From: an uncultured Parabacteroides sp.
GTDB lineage: Bacteria > Bacteroidota > Bacteroidia > Bacteroidales > Tannerellaceae
DNA: 64,000 bases
Direction: 5' to 3'
Assembly (NCBI GenBank): GCA_949296075.1
Contig: CASFNG010000013.1
Coordinates: forward strand, 1-64,000
Positions 1 to 9,535 of the stretch are shown here, in pieces (position 1 is the stretch's first letter; each line of letters begins with the position of its first letter). Under the pieces are notes generated by a model. The model worked only from the letters and a program-made list of their open reading frames with translations. It did not search any database and was not told the DNA's origin. The position numbers were made by a program, and so were the translations under genes.

Positions 1-92
1 GATAATCCTCGGATTTTCGTGGTGAGGTACACAGGAGGTACAAAAAATGGCGTAAAAAGGCTTAGCAACGATTATCAACGATACTTGAGCAA

Positions 93-119
93 CAAAAAAG
101 GCGCCCGTAAAGAGCGCCA
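93..119 (-). terminator. Terminator of mnmE
   Basis: A GGCGC/GCGCC hairpin (100-118) lies downstream of mnmE. On the minus strand it is followed by a run of six T (94-99), as in a Rho-independent terminator. Confidence 0.75.
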
Positions 120-163
120 TATTAATCGATTATAATCAATTCAACTATTTGATAATCAAGCAT

Positions 164-1546
164 TTATTTGCCGATGCAGAACTTCTGGAAGATGGTTCCT
201 AAGACTTGGTCGGTGGTTACTTCGCCTACGATGTCGGAGAGGTGGTAGATGCACTCGCGGAGATCTTGGGATATGAAGTCGCCTGATAGGGAGGTCTGGA
301 GACCTTCTTGTACCCTGTGGATCGCGTCGAGGGCATGGGTGAGCGCCTCGTAATGGCGTGCGTTGCTCACGATTATATCACCGGCCTGGATAGAGGAGAG
401 GGATGATGTCTCCGTGAGAAGTCGCTTGAGTTCCGGGATATGGAGCTTGCTTTTCGCGGAGATGGCGATCTGGTGCCAATCCTCGGGAAACTCCGGGTGG
501 GAGGGGAGCGACTCGGGGTAAAGGTCACATTTGTTGAGGGCGAGGATGACCGACTTACCGCTCAGGCGGGGCGCTATCCTTTGGCAGAAGGAGCGTGACT
601 CGTCGGTGTCGCGGGTGAGGTCGTACATCAAGATGACGATCTGGGCCTGATCCAATGCCTTGAAACTTCGTTCGATGCCTAAAGCCTCAATCGTATCGGA
701 GGTCTCACGTATACCTGCGGTGTCGATAAAGCGGAAAAGCTGGCCATTGATATTTATCGTGTCCTCGATCACGTCGCGGGTGGTGCCGTGGATGTCGCTG
801 ACGATCGCTTTCTCCTCGTTCAGCAAGGCGTTGAGCAAGGTCGATTTCCCGGCGTTCGTCTCTCCGATGATAGCCACGGGTACACCGTTCTTGATCACGT
901 TCCCGACGCTGAAGGAATGGGCGAGCCGGGCGATGACCTGCTCTATCTTCCCGGATAGCGTGCGTAGTTCCCCGCGGTCGGCGAACTCTAATTCCTCATG
1001 GTCGCTGAAGTCCAGCTCCAATTCCATGAGCGAGGTCAGCTCAAGCAATTGATCCCTTAAGTTTGCCAGCTCTCGGCTGAATCCCCCTCGCATCTGGTTC
1101 ATCGCCAAGCGATGTTGCCCTGCCGAGGTCGAGGCGATCAGGTCGGCTACCGCCTCCGCTTGGCTGAGATCCATTTTCCCGTTCATGAAAGCCCGCTGGG
1201 TAAACTCCCCGGGCCGCGCCATGCGGCATCCCGCCGTGATGAGTGTTTGCAAGATCCGCTGCTGGATATAGGTCGAGCCGTGACAAGAGATCTCCACCGT
1301 GTTCTCGCCCGTGAAAGAGTGGGGGGCATGGAATACGGCGGCGATCACCTCGTCCACGATCTCGCCATCCTCTCCGGCTACGCTGCCATACGTCAAGCTA
1401 TATGCCTTTTGTCTCGACAGGCTTTTCCCCGCGACCTTAGGTTGGAATATCCGGTCGCAAACCTGGAGCGCGTCAGGCCCAGAGACACGTATGACAGCGA
1501 TCCCGCCTACACCGGGGGCTGTCGATATGGCGCAAATCGTATCCAT
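164..1546 (-). CDS. mnmE: tRNA uridine-5-carboxymethylaminomethyl modification GTPase MnmE
   Basis: This is the GTPase half of the MnmE-MnmG complex, which modifies the wobble uridine of several tRNAs using a folate one-carbon unit. An N-terminal folate-binding domain covers about residues 1-120, followed by a helical domain with an embedded G domain: P-loop GETNAGKST at 228-236, DTAG at 275-278 and NKCD near 338. The protein ends in FCIGK, the conserved C-terminal motif with the family cysteine. Its 460 residues are normal for the family. It lies 8 nt behind the DUF362 gene, so the two are probably co-transcribed. Identification is secure. Confidence 0.97.
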   Translation of the reverse strand: MDTICAISTAPGVGGIAVIRVSGPDALQVCDRIFQPKVAGKSLSRQKAYSLTYGSVAGEDGEIVDEVIAAVFHAPHSFTGENTVEISCHGSTYIQQRILQTLITAGCRMARPGEFTQRAFMNGKMDLSQAEAVADLIASTSAGQHRLAMNQMRGGFSRELANLRDQLLELTSLMELELDFSDHEELEFADRGELRTLSGKIEQVIARLAHSFSVGNVIKNGVPVAIIGETNAGKSTLLNALLNEEKAIVSDIHGTTRDVIEDTININGQLFRFIDTAGIRETSDTIEALGIERSFKALDQAQIVILMYDLTRDTDESRSFCQRIAPRLSGKSVILALNKCDLYPESLPSHPEFPEDWHQIAISAKSKLHIPELKRLLTETSSLSSIQAGDIIVSNARHYEALTHALDAIHRVQEGLQTSLSGDFISQDLRECIYHLSDIVGEVTTDQVLGTIFQKFCIGK

Positions 1547-1554
1547 CTTTTAGA

Positions 1555-2673
1555 TCAAACGGTTATCAACTCGTAAGTTCTTGATCCTAAGCCGATCTCC
1601 TCAGCATAACGGAGACCCGCTTCCCAGTTGGTATCCGGGTGGATCAGCTGGAACTTCTCTACACCTTCCAAATGCTCGTGAGGATGCGCTTCCGCCAAGG
1701 TGTTCCCTCCGATGATCGGAGCGCGGCGTACCATATCCACGCAGGCTTGATCCAATGCTACCGGGTCGAACGAGGCCGCTATACCTAAGTCTGGTACGAT
1801 CGCCGCGTCGTTATGGTTCCAGCAATCACATTCCGGAGATACGTTCATGATGAAGCTGACGTGGAAGTTCGGCTTACCCGCCAATACCGCTTTCGTATAT
1901 TCATCGATCTTGTAATTCAATCGCTCAGAGGTGTCGCCCTCGCCCATCACGGCACCCTCGTATTGGCAAAGGGCCACGCATTGCCCGCAGCCCACGCAAC
2001 GGTCGTAATCGATCTCCGCCTTACGGTTCGCGTTGAGGTGGATGGCATCGTGCGCGCAATGCTTTACGCAGACATTACACCCCTTGCAGGCATCCGTGTC
2101 GATACGCGGTTGCGAGGCGCAATGCAATTCCAGTTTGCCTCCCACACTGGCACATCCCATGCCTAAGTTCTTCAGCGCTCCGCCGAACCCGGCCTGCTCA
2201 TGTCCCTTAAAGTGATTCATGGAGATGATAATGTCGGCGTCAGCGATCGCCGCGCCGATCTTCGGGGCTTTGCAATATTGCCCGTCGATCTCGATCTCCC
2301 GGTAGTCGGTCCCTTTCACGCCATCGGCTATGATGACATTGCATCCGGCGGATAGCGGATTGAATCCATTCTCCATCGCGCTATGCAGGTGATCCACCGC
2401 GTTCGAGCGACGGCCGGAGTAGAGGGTATTACAGTCGGTCAGGAATGGCTTGGCGCCCAAGTCTTGTAGCACCTTTACCAAACGAGCCGCGTAGTTAGGG
2501 CGGATGTAGGCTAAATTGCCCGGTTCCCCGAAATGGATCTTGATCGCGACGAACTGGTTCTTGAAGTCGATCTGGTTGATGCCAGCCCGTTTAACCAAAC
2601 GCTCCAGCTTGTCCAATAGGTTGCTGTTCGGAGTCGTTCGTAAATTCGTGAAATAAACGTTTGAGGTACTCAT
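1555..2673 (-). CDS. DUF362 family protein with two 4Fe-4S clusters
   Basis: A 372-residue cytoplasmic iron-sulfur protein. An N-terminal DUF362 domain covers about 1-190. A ferredoxin-like insert follows with two classic CxxCxxCxxxC sets (Cys196/199/202/206 and Cys226/229/232/236), so two 4Fe-4S clusters are expected. The substrate and electron partner are not known for this family. It is the first gene of a two-gene unit with mnmE, although the functional link is unclear. The start at 2673 is supported by a TACTTTCG element on the minus strand (2694-2701), close to the Bacteroidetes -7 consensus. The family call is firm; the function is unknown. Confidence 0.88.
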   Translation of the reverse strand: MSTSNVYFTNLRTTPNSNLLDKLERLVKRAGINQIDFKNQFVAIKIHFGEPGNLAYIRPNYAARLVKVLQDLGAKPFLTDCNTLYSGRRSNAVDHLHSAMENGFNPLSAGCNVIIADGVKGTDYREIEIDGQYCKAPKIGAAIADADIIISMNHFKGHEQAGFGGALKNLGMGCASVGGKLELHCASQPRIDTDACKGCNVCVKHCAHDAIHLNANRKAEIDYDRCVGCGQCVALCQYEGAVMGEGDTSERLNYKIDEYTKAVLAGKPNFHVSFIMNVSPECDCWNHNDAAIVPDLGIAASFDPVALDQACVDMVRRAPIIGGNTLAEAHPHEHLEGVEKFQLIHPDTNWEAGLRYAEEIGLGSRTYELITV

Positions 2674-2765
2674 TTTTTATTGGTTTAGTATCCGCGAAAG
2701 TACGAAAAACAGGTGACATTTTTTATATTCGCGTGGATTGGTGATCATAAATTAAAATCAAGGAT

Positions 2766-3521
2766 ATGTTAGAGAGTATGAAGAACAGGAGGAGCATCCG
2801 CAAATACACGAGCCAGGATGTCCCCGAAACATTGTTGAACGAACTGTTACGGATCGCCTCCCGGGCCTCCAATACGGGCAATATGCAGCTGTATAGCGTG
2901 GTGGTGACCCGTGATAAGGCGAACAAGGAGCGATTGGCTCCCGCGCATTTTAATCAGCCGATGATAACCGGGGCTCCGGTAGTGCTGACTTTTTGCGCGG
3001 ACGCGAATCGCTTCGTCAAGTGGGCCGAGTGCCGGAAGGCGGAGGCGGGATTCGACAATTTGCAGACTTTCATCGCCGCCACGATCGACTCGATGCTGTT
3101 CGCCCAAGGCTTTTGCGACGCTGCCGAGGCTAACGGGTTGGGAATTTGCTTCTTGGGTACTACCGCCTATAATGCCGACAAGATCATCGAGGCGCTCTCC
3201 TTGCCCCGATTGGTTGTCCCGATTTGTACGGTCACGGTAGGCTATCCGGCCGAGCCGCTGCCCGCCCAGCCGGAACGTCTGCCCTTGGAGGCGATCGTTC
3301 ATCAGGAGTGTTATACGGATTATACCCCGGCCTCTATCGATGAGTTGTATCGAGAGAAGGAGAGCTTGGAGGTGAATAAGCAGTTCGTGCGCGAGAATGG
3401 CAAGGAGACCTTGGCGCAAGTCTTTACCGACGTGCGTTATACGAAGGCGAATAACGAGCATTTCTCGGGCGTGTTGCTGGAGGTGCTGAGGCAGCAAGGC
3501 TTCCTGCCAAAGGAAGGGTAA
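2766..3521 (+). CDS. Nitroreductase-family NAD(P)H oxidoreductase
   Basis: A 251-residue FMN-dependent oxidoreductase of the nitroreductase fold. The N-terminus has the family signature MKNRRSIRKYT (residues 6-16), where the basic residues contact the FMN phosphate. A central segment around the GLGICFLGT motif is also typical. Members reduce nitro compounds or quinones with NAD(P)H, but the natural substrate cannot be told from sequence. The gene stands alone, divergent from the DUF362 gene and convergent with the nucleoside phosphorylase. The first ATG at 2766 was kept; an alternative in-frame ATG lies five codons later. Confidence 0.88.
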   Translation: MLESMKNRRSIRKYTSQDVPETLLNELLRIASRASNTGNMQLYSVVVTRDKANKERLAPAHFNQPMITGAPVVLTFCADANRFVKWAECRKAEAGFDNLQTFIAATIDSMLFAQGFCDAAEANGLGICFLGTTAYNADKIIEALSLPRLVVPICTVTVGYPAEPLPAQPERLPLEAIVHQECYTDYTPASIDELYREKESLEVNKQFVRENGKETLAQVFTDVRYTKANNEHFSGVLLEVLRQQGFLPKEG

Positions 3522-3531
3522 TGATAGAAAA

Positions 3532-3561
3532 AAGAACCCCGGCAGGATCGCCGGGGTTCTT
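3532..3561. terminator. Bidirectional terminator between convergent genes
   Basis: A perfect 12-bp hairpin (3532-3543 with 3550-3561, 6-nt loop) sits in the 48-nt gap between the convergent nitroreductase and nucleoside phosphorylase genes. A-rich sequence precedes it and TT follows. Confidence 0.8.
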
Positions 3562-3569
3562 GGCCATGT

Positions 3570-4439
3570 TTAGATTCTTTCCAATACAAGTTTTATCAGA
3601 TTCTCCATCGAGTTTTTGTAATCGGTGTTCATCCGTTTGTCCACACGCCCGGCGATGATACAGCATACCGTCATGGCCCGATGCCCCATCAAGGCCGCCA
3701 ATCCCGCCAATGAGGAGCTTTCCATCTCGAAATTGGTGATTTTCTGCCCGTGGTAATCAAAAGCCTCAATCTTTTTGTTCAGATCCGGATCCGCCAAAGG
3801 TAGGCGCAATTCCCGCCCTTGGGGGCCATAAAATCCGTTCGCCGCGATGGTGATCCCGCGGATGATGTCGTCCCTCGTGATTTGCTCGATAAGGGAGGGA
3901 TCCGCGGATACGGCGTATGGACGCAAACCGTCGATCTTCCATTCCAATTGCCTGCGCAACTCGCTTTCCAAATTGGTGTCACGTACCGATTCGTTGTTGG
4001 CGTAGAAATAGATGACCCCATCGAACCCTACTGATTTTTCAGCGGCCACGTAGCTTCCGATCGGCACGAAGGGTTGCAATCCGCCTGAGGTGCCTATGCG
4101 CACGAGCGTGAGCTGCCTGTGGGTAGGGAGGATCGTCCGTGTCTGGAAGTCGATGTTGGCGAGCGCGTCCAGCTCGTTCAGTACGATGTCGATGTTGTCG
4201 GTCCCGATACCATGCGACACGATGCTGATCCGCTTCCCCCGGTATGTCCCTGTGATAGTATGGAACTCCCGGTTGGAGACCTCACACTCTTGGCTGTCGA
4301 GATAAGAGGCGATCGCCGTGACCCGTGCGGGATCTCCCACGAGGATCACCCGGTCCGCCAACTGATCGGGCCGTAAATGCAGATGGAATACGCTGCCATC
4401 CGCGTTGATCACTAACTCTGATTCGGGTATTCTTCGCAT
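3570..4439 (-). CDS. Nucleoside phosphorylase (uridine phosphorylase-like)
   Basis: A 289-residue member of the PNP/UDP phosphorylase superfamily, which splits nucleosides with phosphate into a base and ribose-1-phosphate. Visible motifs are the phosphate loop GDPARV near residues 36-41, the GIGTDN segment, the RIGTSGG phosphate/ribose site, and the FEMESS motif that binds ribose hydroxyls. It is closest in style to uridine phosphorylase, but base preference is not proven. It is the last gene of a minus-strand run with floA and nfeD (14 nt from floA). This may be simple co-transcription without a shared pathway. Confidence 0.88.
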   Translation of the reverse strand: MRRIPESELVINADGSVFHLHLRPDQLADRVILVGDPARVTAIASYLDSQECEVSNREFHTITGTYRGKRISIVSHGIGTDNIDIVLNELDALANIDFQTRTILPTHRQLTLVRIGTSGGLQPFVPIGSYVAAEKSVGFDGVIYFYANNESVRDTNLESELRRQLEWKIDGLRPYAVSADPSLIEQITRDDIIRGITIAANGFYGPQGRELRLPLADPDLNKKIEAFDYHGQKITNFEMESSSLAGLAALMGHRAMTVCCIIAGRVDKRMNTDYKNSMENLIKLVLERI

Positions 4440-4453
4440 ACGTTTTTTCTATT

Positions 4454-5446
4454 TTATTCCTTCAACGGTTTGTTGGCTGGTGTGGTGGGTTTCGCTATCG
4501 CCTCACGCATGGAGGTGTCAGCCTCGATGTTTTTCATCTTGTAGTAGTCCATCACCCCTAAATTGCCGGAGCGGAAAGCGTCAGCCATCGCCTTGGGCAC
4601 CTCTGCTTCTGCCTCGATCACCTTCGCGCGTGCCTCTTGGGCCTTGGCCTTCATCTCTTGTTCGAGCGCAACGGCCATTGCCCGACGCTCTTCCGCTTTC
4701 GCCTGTGCGATATTCTTGTCGGCCTGAGCCTGATCCATTTGCAGATAAGCCCCGATGTTCTTGCCTATGTCGATGTCGGCGATGTCGATGGAAAGGATCT
4801 CGAACGCTGTCCCTGCGTCCAATCCTTTGCGGAGCACTAATTTGGAGATGGAATCCGGGTTTTCCAGCACGGTCTTATGGCTGTCCGACGAACCGATCGA
4901 CGATACGATTCCTTCGCCTACGCGGGCGAGTATCGTCTCCTCGCCGGCGCCACCCACCAACCGCTTTATGTTCGCCCGTACGGTGACACGTGCCTTGGCG
5001 ATCAGCTGGATACCATCTTTCGCCACGGCAGTTACCGGAGGGGTGTCGATCACCTTCGGGTTTACTGACATTTGCACGGCCTCGAATACGTCGCGCCCGG
5101 CGAGATCGATCGCTGTCGCCATCTGGAAAGGCAGGTCGATATTGGCTTTCGAGGCGGATACGAGGGCGTGAACCACCCGCTCCACATGACCTCCAGCGAG
5201 ATAGTGTGCCTCCAGCTCGTCGCGGGTGAGCGTCTTCAGGCCGGCCTTATGCGCCTCGATCATGGCCCGGGTGATAATATAGGGCGGAACTTTCCGGATA
5301 CGCATCAGGAATAGTTGGATAAGGGAGATGTTCACTCCCGATACCTTGGCTGAGATCCAAAGCAGGAATGGTACATAGTAAAAGAAAATCGCTAAGAGAA
5401 GCACTGCGGCTCCTAATAGGATAAGGGGGAAAAAGGTTACTTCCAT
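4454..5446 (-). CDS. floA: Flotillin-like protein FloA
   Basis: A 330-residue flotillin-like scaffold protein (UPF0365 family) that organises membrane microdomains. The N-terminus has one strongly hydrophobic segment (about residues 5-32) that inserts in the inner membrane. An SPFH/PHB-like region follows, then an Ala/Glu/Lys-rich helical stretch ([17 protein letters not shown], about 245-290) typical of flotillins. Its immediate upstream neighbour is nfeD, its usual partner. The length matches the family. It is preceded by a 29-nt gap from nfeD, so the two are read together. Confidence 0.95.
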   Translation of the reverse strand: MEVTFFPLILLGAAVLLLAIFFYYVPFLLWISAKVSGVNISLIQLFLMRIRKVPPYIITRAMIEAHKAGLKTLTRDELEAHYLAGGHVERVVHALVSASKANIDLPFQMATAIDLAGRDVFEAVQMSVNPKVIDTPPVTAVAKDGIQLIAKARVTVRANIKRLVGGAGEETILARVGEGIVSSIGSSDSHKTVLENPDSISKLVLRKGLDAGTAFEILSIDIADIDIGKNIGAYLQMDQAQADKNIAQAKAEERRAMAVALEQEMKAKAQEARAKVIEAEAEVPKAMADAFRSGNLGVMDYYKMKNIEADTSMREAIAKPTTPANKPLKE

Positions 5447-5475
5447 ATTTGAATGATTAAAAGTGAATACTGTTT

Positions 5476-5946
5476 TTATTCTCGGGGACTGACGGTTACG
5501 TTGTAGCCCTCTACCTTGATTACCTTGATAGGGGTGTTCTCGTCTATCAGTTCCCCTTGCGACTTGGCCTCCACGGTTATTCCCTTGATCCGCGCTTTCC
5601 CGATGGGAGCGAGCCGTGACAGGGTGATCCCCTCGTCGCCGGGCTCTATGCCGAGCTCTTGGCAGGAGGTGAGCCTCGAATCGATGTCTGTATGCAGGGC
5701 GACCTTGCTAAACGACTTGGAGCGTAGCGTCCAAAGGAACGCGGCGATAAACGCTATGGAGGATATGGCCAAGGTGAGGTGACCTATCCAGGTACTGACC
5801 GAATAGGCGAAAACGATGCCTCCGATGGCGAACAAGGCTCCGCCCACGCCGGCTACGGTGATCCCCGGGAACAGGAAGATCTCCATCAGCGCGAGCAGGA
5901 TGGCTACGCCCATCAAGAAGATGATCAAGATCGTGTCCAGCAGCAT
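5476..5946 (-). CDS. NfeD-family membrane protein
   Basis: A short (156-residue) NfeD without the N-terminal ClpP-like protease domain found in long forms. Hydrophobic segments at about residues 5-25, 30-50 and 57-75 should span the membrane. The C-terminal part (about 95-156) is the OB-fold NfeD domain with the typical [18 protein letters not shown] stretch. It works with flotillin-like FloA in membrane microdomains, and floA lies immediately downstream. The upstream TPR/PD40 gene ends only 8 nt before it, indicating one operon. Confidence 0.92.
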   Translation of the reverse strand: MLLDTILIIFLMGVAILLALMEIFLFPGITVAGVGGALFAIGGIVFAYSVSTWIGHLTLAISSIAFIAAFLWTLRSKSFSKVALHTDIDSRLTSCQELGIEPGDEGITLSRLAPIGKARIKGITVEAKSQGELIDENTPIKVIKVEGYNVTVSPRE

Positions 5947-5954
5947 GGCTCGGT

Positions 5955-7403
5955 CTATTTTGCGTGATTTCTCAAGTAGGTGACTTCTGCGTTACGTGCC
6001 CTCTTCTCCCATTCGTCCGGTTGAGGTAATAGGCTCTCTAATTGTTCCTCCGCCTCTAATATGGAGGGGCGAAGCTGGTCTCGCTTGGTGGGGTTGCCTT
6101 TCGTGTAGGCGGAGCGCATCTCGTCGATCCGTGCGCTTAGAGCCTGGATCTGCTGGTTGAGCGAGATGGCTTTCTGGTATAGATTTCTCGCCTCGGGGCT
6201 TTGGATGTCGTCGAGCGTGTAGTAAACGCGCCGGTCATCGATCGGGAAAGTGAAATCTTTCCGGATCTTTTTTTGCCCGTATGGGATAGCGGTATGGGCG
6301 AGCTTGACCAGATCCCCGTAATCGGAACCCGCTACCCACGAGTCCTTGATCGAGGTGATCGAGGCCCGTGCCCGCTTAAGCTCAATGTCTTCGCTTTCTA
6401 TCCGTTTCCGGTCCTCATTGGGGATGAACAGATATACGCATACTTTCCCTTCCGGCTGGAAACGGTCGGAGACGAACCAGCCCAATCGCTTGGTCTCGTC
6501 GAGCACCATCATATAGTCGTTGAAGGGGGAGTTGTAAGGCATCCCCAACTGCTCGGGAGAGAGGTAGGTGTCGGACTCGATGTTGTATCGGGTGACGAAC
6601 AGGTCGTATCCGCCTAACGAGCCGTTCCCCTTGGAGGCATAGTAGATCGTTACGCCGTCAGGCAACACGAAGGGGTATCCGTCATCGTCATCGCTGTTGA
6701 TGTTCATGGGGAGTTGCTTCTCGTCGCCCCAATGATCCAGGAGCTTCGATTGGGTGAACAGGCAGGCGTGGTTGCTCTCCGTCTCATGGGCGTAATAGAT
6801 CTTGTCGCCTTTCTGGTTCATGTATACCGAGGAGAGGTTGGGCTCGCTGGTCTGGAAGAAATCCTGATAGGTCATCAACTTCCCGCTTTCCTCGCTCAGG
6901 GTGTAAGCGTTCAGGAAGTTGGCCTTGTCTACCACGACGCTGTCGATTATTTGCACATCCTCCACCTTGTCGAGCATCCGGTTGGCATTTTGGGCCATGT
7001 CCAACAATTCCTCAAAAGGTGCCGTATCTTTTTTCTTTTTCTCCAAGAGTTCTATATAATCGTTGAGCATCTCTTCCGCCTCCTCGAAGCGATAAGTCTG
7101 GAAATAGAGGAGTCCCAAGTATCTATACGCCTCTTGGACCCTGCGTCTCACGGCGAATTTCAATGGTTTCTCAGCTCCTTGCAAGTCACCGGTCTCAAGG
7201 CAACATACCCCGTACCAATGGTTATAGTTCGTGTTGCTGGGCGCCTTTTTCCATAGTCGCTCGAAAATGGGTTTGGCCTCGTCGTACTTCCCCTCGTTAT
7301 ATAGTTTTTTTGCCTCATCCAAGCCTTGCGCGTGCAAATGTAGTCCTCCGCATAGGAGCATCGCGGTCAACGTATAAATGAATTTTCTCGGTAATCGTTT
7401 CAT
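5955..7403 (-). CDS. Exported TPR / PD40 beta-propeller protein
   Basis: A 482-residue protein with a signal peptide (about 1-25, ending near HAQG). TPR-like helical repeats cover about 27-140, with the pattern LYNEGKYDEAKPIFERL. PD40/WD40-like strands lie at about 190-330, including the YPFVLPDG and GGYDLFVTRY motifs. A charged coiled-coil tail ends the protein. This resembles the N-terminal part of Bacteroidetes OmpA-type envelope proteins, but there is no C-terminal OmpA peptidoglycan-binding domain. It heads the operon with nfeD, floA and the nucleoside phosphorylase. Function is unknown; a periplasmic or surface-assembly role is plausible. Confidence 0.82.
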   Translation of the reverse strand: MKRLPRKFIYTLTAMLLCGGLHLHAQGLDEAKKLYNEGKYDEAKPIFERLWKKAPSNTNYNHWYGVCCLETGDLQGAEKPLKFAVRRRVQEAYRYLGLLYFQTYRFEEAEEMLNDYIELLEKKKKDTAPFEELLDMAQNANRMLDKVEDVQIIDSVVVDKANFLNAYTLSEESGKLMTYQDFFQTSEPNLSSVYMNQKGDKIYYAHETESNHACLFTQSKLLDHWGDEKQLPMNINSDDDDGYPFVLPDGVTIYYASKGNGSLGGYDLFVTRYNIESDTYLSPEQLGMPYNSPFNDYMMVLDETKRLGWFVSDRFQPEGKVCVYLFIPNEDRKRIESEDIELKRARASITSIKDSWVAGSDYGDLVKLAHTAIPYGQKKIRKDFTFPIDDRRVYYTLDDIQSPEARNLYQKAISLNQQIQALSARIDEMRSAYTKGNPTKRDQLRPSILEAEEQLESLLPQPDEWEKRARNAEVTYLRNHAK

Positions 7404-7437
7404 CCTTTTGGCTATAGATTATATAATTATACGGTTT

Positions 7438-7445
7438 CAAAGATA
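7438..7445 (-). promoter_or_regulatory. Candidate -7 element for the TPR/PD40 operon
   Basis: On the minus strand this reads TATCTTTG, a full match to the Bacteroidetes -7 consensus TAnnTTTG, 35 nt upstream of the ATG at 7403. No convincing TTTG is seen 19-20 nt further up, so confidence is moderate. Confidence 0.5.
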
Positions 7446-7515
7446 AGAATATTTTAGAAGTTGGTCTATAATCAAAGAGATTAATGTATAATTTCGCGCT
7501 CGTGAAAAAAGGCGT

Positions 7516-8268
7516 ATGGCACGATTGACAGAGGAGGAACGTTCGTTCCGTCGGGTGGAAGAGAAGGTGAAGAAGGCGATCTTCGATTACGGGCTTATCC
7601 GGGATGGCGACCGCATCCTGGTAGGTTTGTCCGGGGGGAAGGATTCGCTGGCCTTGGTGGATCTTTTGGGGCGTCGTTCAAAGATTTACGCGCCTCGGTT
7701 CGAGCTGGTTGTCGCTCATGTGGTGATGACGAATATCCCGTATCGCTCGGATCTGGATTACCTGCGCTCGCGCGCCGAGGAGCACGATTTGCCGTTCATC
7801 GTCCGCGAGACGAGTTTCGATCCCTCCACGGACAACCGGAAATCACCCTGCTTCCTTTGCTCGTGGACGCGCCGGAAGGCTCTGTTCGAGATCGCCAAGT
7901 CCACCCGATGCAATAAGATCGCGTTGGGCCATCATCAGGATGATCTGCTGGCTACGCTGCTGATGAACCTGATCCATCAAGGCTCTTTCGGGACGATGCC
8001 TCCCCGGTTGAGGATGGACAAGTTTGACATGGAGATCATCCGTCCGCTATGTTTGGTGGAAGAGGAGGAACTGATCCGGATTGCGGCTTGGAGGGGGTAT
8101 CGGAAGCAATTGAAGAATTGTCCTTACGAGACGGGATCGAGCCGGTCGGACATGAAGGATCTGTTGAGGAGGATGGAAGCCATCGACCCGAAAGCTCGTT
8201 ACAGTCTTTGGGGGAGCATGACGAATATTCAAGAAAATTATTTACCGAGAAAAGTGGAAAGAGAATAA
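7516..8268 (+). CDS. TtcA-like tRNA thiolation ATPase (PP-loop)
   Basis: A 250-residue PP-loop ATPase of the TtcA/TtuA family, which inserts sulfur into tRNA (cytidine 32 in TtcA itself). The P-loop SGGKDS is at residues 39-44. A CFLC pair (Cys113/Cys116) matches the family CxxC that holds the Fe-S cluster. GHHQDD at about 139-144 is also conserved. Together with mnmE and miaA it makes this neighbourhood rich in tRNA modification genes. The DMT gene starts 3 nt after its stop. The exact target nucleotide is inferred only. Confidence 0.88.
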   Translation: MARLTEEERSFRRVEEKVKKAIFDYGLIRDGDRILVGLSGGKDSLALVDLLGRRSKIYAPRFELVVAHVVMTNIPYRSDLDYLRSRAEEHDLPFIVRETSFDPSTDNRKSPCFLCSWTRRKALFEIAKSTRCNKIALGHHQDDLLATLLMNLIHQGSFGTMPPRLRMDKFDMEIIRPLCLVEEEELIRIAAWRGYRKQLKNCPYETGSSRSDMKDLLRRMEAIDPKARYSLWGSMTNIQENYLPRKVERE

Positions 8269-8271
8269 GCT

Positions 8272-8643
8272 ATGCAAGGGGTATATACTATTTTATTGTT
8301 GATCGTCTCGAATATCTTCATGACTTGCGCTTGGTATGGGCATTTGAAGATGAAGCAACAATTCAGCTGGTTCGAGCACCTGCCTTTGTTCGGGGTCATC
8401 CTATTCAGCTGGTTGCTCGCGTTTATGGAGTATTGTTTCCAGGTGCCGGCCAATCGTATCGGGTTCCGGGATAATGGGGGACCGTTTAGCTTGATGCAGT
8501 TGAAAGTGATCCAAGAGGTGATCACGCTGATCGTGTTCGTTATCTTTAGCGCTACGGCCTTTAAGGGAGAGTCATTTCATTGGAACCATTTGGCGGCTTG
8601 CGTCTGCTTGGTGATGGCTGTGTATTTTGTCTTCATGAAGTGA
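8272..8643 (+). CDS. DMT-family (DUF486) small membrane protein
   Basis: A 123-residue protein with four predicted membrane segments (about 3-20, 38-56, 78-96 and 104-121). The overall look is that of DUF486 proteins, single-domain members of the drug/metabolite transporter superfamily. Substrate is unknown. It is coupled to the TtcA-like gene (3-nt gap). Its last 11 nt overlap the 3' end of the convergent miaA gene, so no terminator can sit between them. Confidence 0.85.
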   Translation: MQGVYTILLLIVSNIFMTCAWYGHLKMKQQFSWFEHLPLFGVILFSWLLAFMEYCFQVPANRIGFRDNGGPFSLMQLKVIQEVITLIVFVIFSATAFKGESFHWNHLAACVCLVMAVYFVFMK

Positions 8644-9535
8644 TCCGTTCGTCCAAGAAGGAGAGGATAGGGCCGAGGTCGTCCGGGTGGAACCAGGTGA
8701 TCTCGGGATCTCGTTTGAACCAAGTCATTTGCTTTCGTGCGTAGACTCGGGAGTTTCTTTTGATCTTCTCGACCGCGAATGGCAGGCTCCATGTCCCATC
8801 GAGATAATGGAATAATTCTTTGTAGCCGACCGTGTTCAATGAATTGTATTCTCGGAAGGGATAAACGCTTCGGGCCTCCTCTAACAGGCCTTCCTCCATC
8901 ATTTGGTCTACCCGTTGGTTGATCCGTTCGTAAAGCTCCTCACGGTCTCTGCGGAGGCCCACCTTGATGATCTGGAAGGGGCGTTCTTTTTTTCGGTTCG
9001 TGCGGAAAGAGGAGTAGGGCTTGCCTGTCATCCGGCAGATCTCTACGGCATGTATGACCCGTTTGTGGTTATTCCTGTCCACCTCCTCGAAATGAACCGG
9101 ATCCTTCTGCTGGAGTTCCTCTAAGATAGGGGCTAATCCCTCTTCCTCAAATTGTCGGTATAAGGCATCGCGTATCTCTGGGGTTACGGTAGGGATGTCG
9201 TCGATTCCCCGGCATACGGCATCGATATACATCATGGATCCCCCACTCATCACGACAGTTGGGGTAGTTTGGTATAATTGATCTAATAAGGTGATTACAT
9301 CCTTCTCGAAGTTGCTGGCGCTATAGTAGTCCGTAAGGGAAAGTATCCCCACCATATAATGCTTGACACGCCTTAATTGCTCCTTGGTTGGGGCGGCTGT
9401 CCCGATCGGTAATTCCTTATAAAGCTGACGAGAGTCGGAAGAGATGATGGAAGTATTGAAATGCTCTGCTATTCGCAGGCTCAATTCCGTCTTTCCGACT
9501 CCTGTTGGCCCGAGTAAAACGATGAGGGATTTCAT
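8633..9535 (-). CDS. miaA: tRNA dimethylallyltransferase MiaA
   Basis: Transfers a dimethylallyl group from DMAPP to N6 of adenosine 37 in tRNAs reading codons that start with U. The protein is 300 residues from the ATG at 9535; a TTG one codon earlier is less likely. The P-loop GPTGVGKTE lies near residues 8-16, followed by the [16 protein letters not shown] signature and the conserved GGSMMYIDA region. The start overlaps the stop of the upstream pRiA4b-like gene by one base (TGATG), indicating translational coupling. The 3' end overlaps the convergent DMT gene by 11 nt. Confidence 0.96.
   Translation of the reverse strand: MKSLIVLLGPTGVGKTELSLRIAEHFNTSIISSDSRQLYKELPIGTAAPTKEQLRRVKHYMVGILSLTDYYSASNFEKDVITLLDQLYQTTPTVVMSGGSMMYIDAVCRGIDDIPTVTPEIRDALYRQFEEEGLAPILEELQQKDPVHFEEVDRNNHKRVIHAVEICRMTGKPYSSFRTNRKKERPFQIIKVGLRRDREELYERINQRVDQMMEEGLLEEARSVYPFREYNSLNTVGYKELFHYLDGTWSLPFAVEKIKRNSRVYARKQMTWFKRDPEITWFHPDDLGPILSFLDERITS

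Noticed and set aside
1-135. Open plus-strand frame from the window edge to a TAA at 133
   Set aside because: It is only 44 codons, runs through the mnmE terminator hairpin and resembles no protein I know. It may be the end of a gene outside the window, but there is no support.
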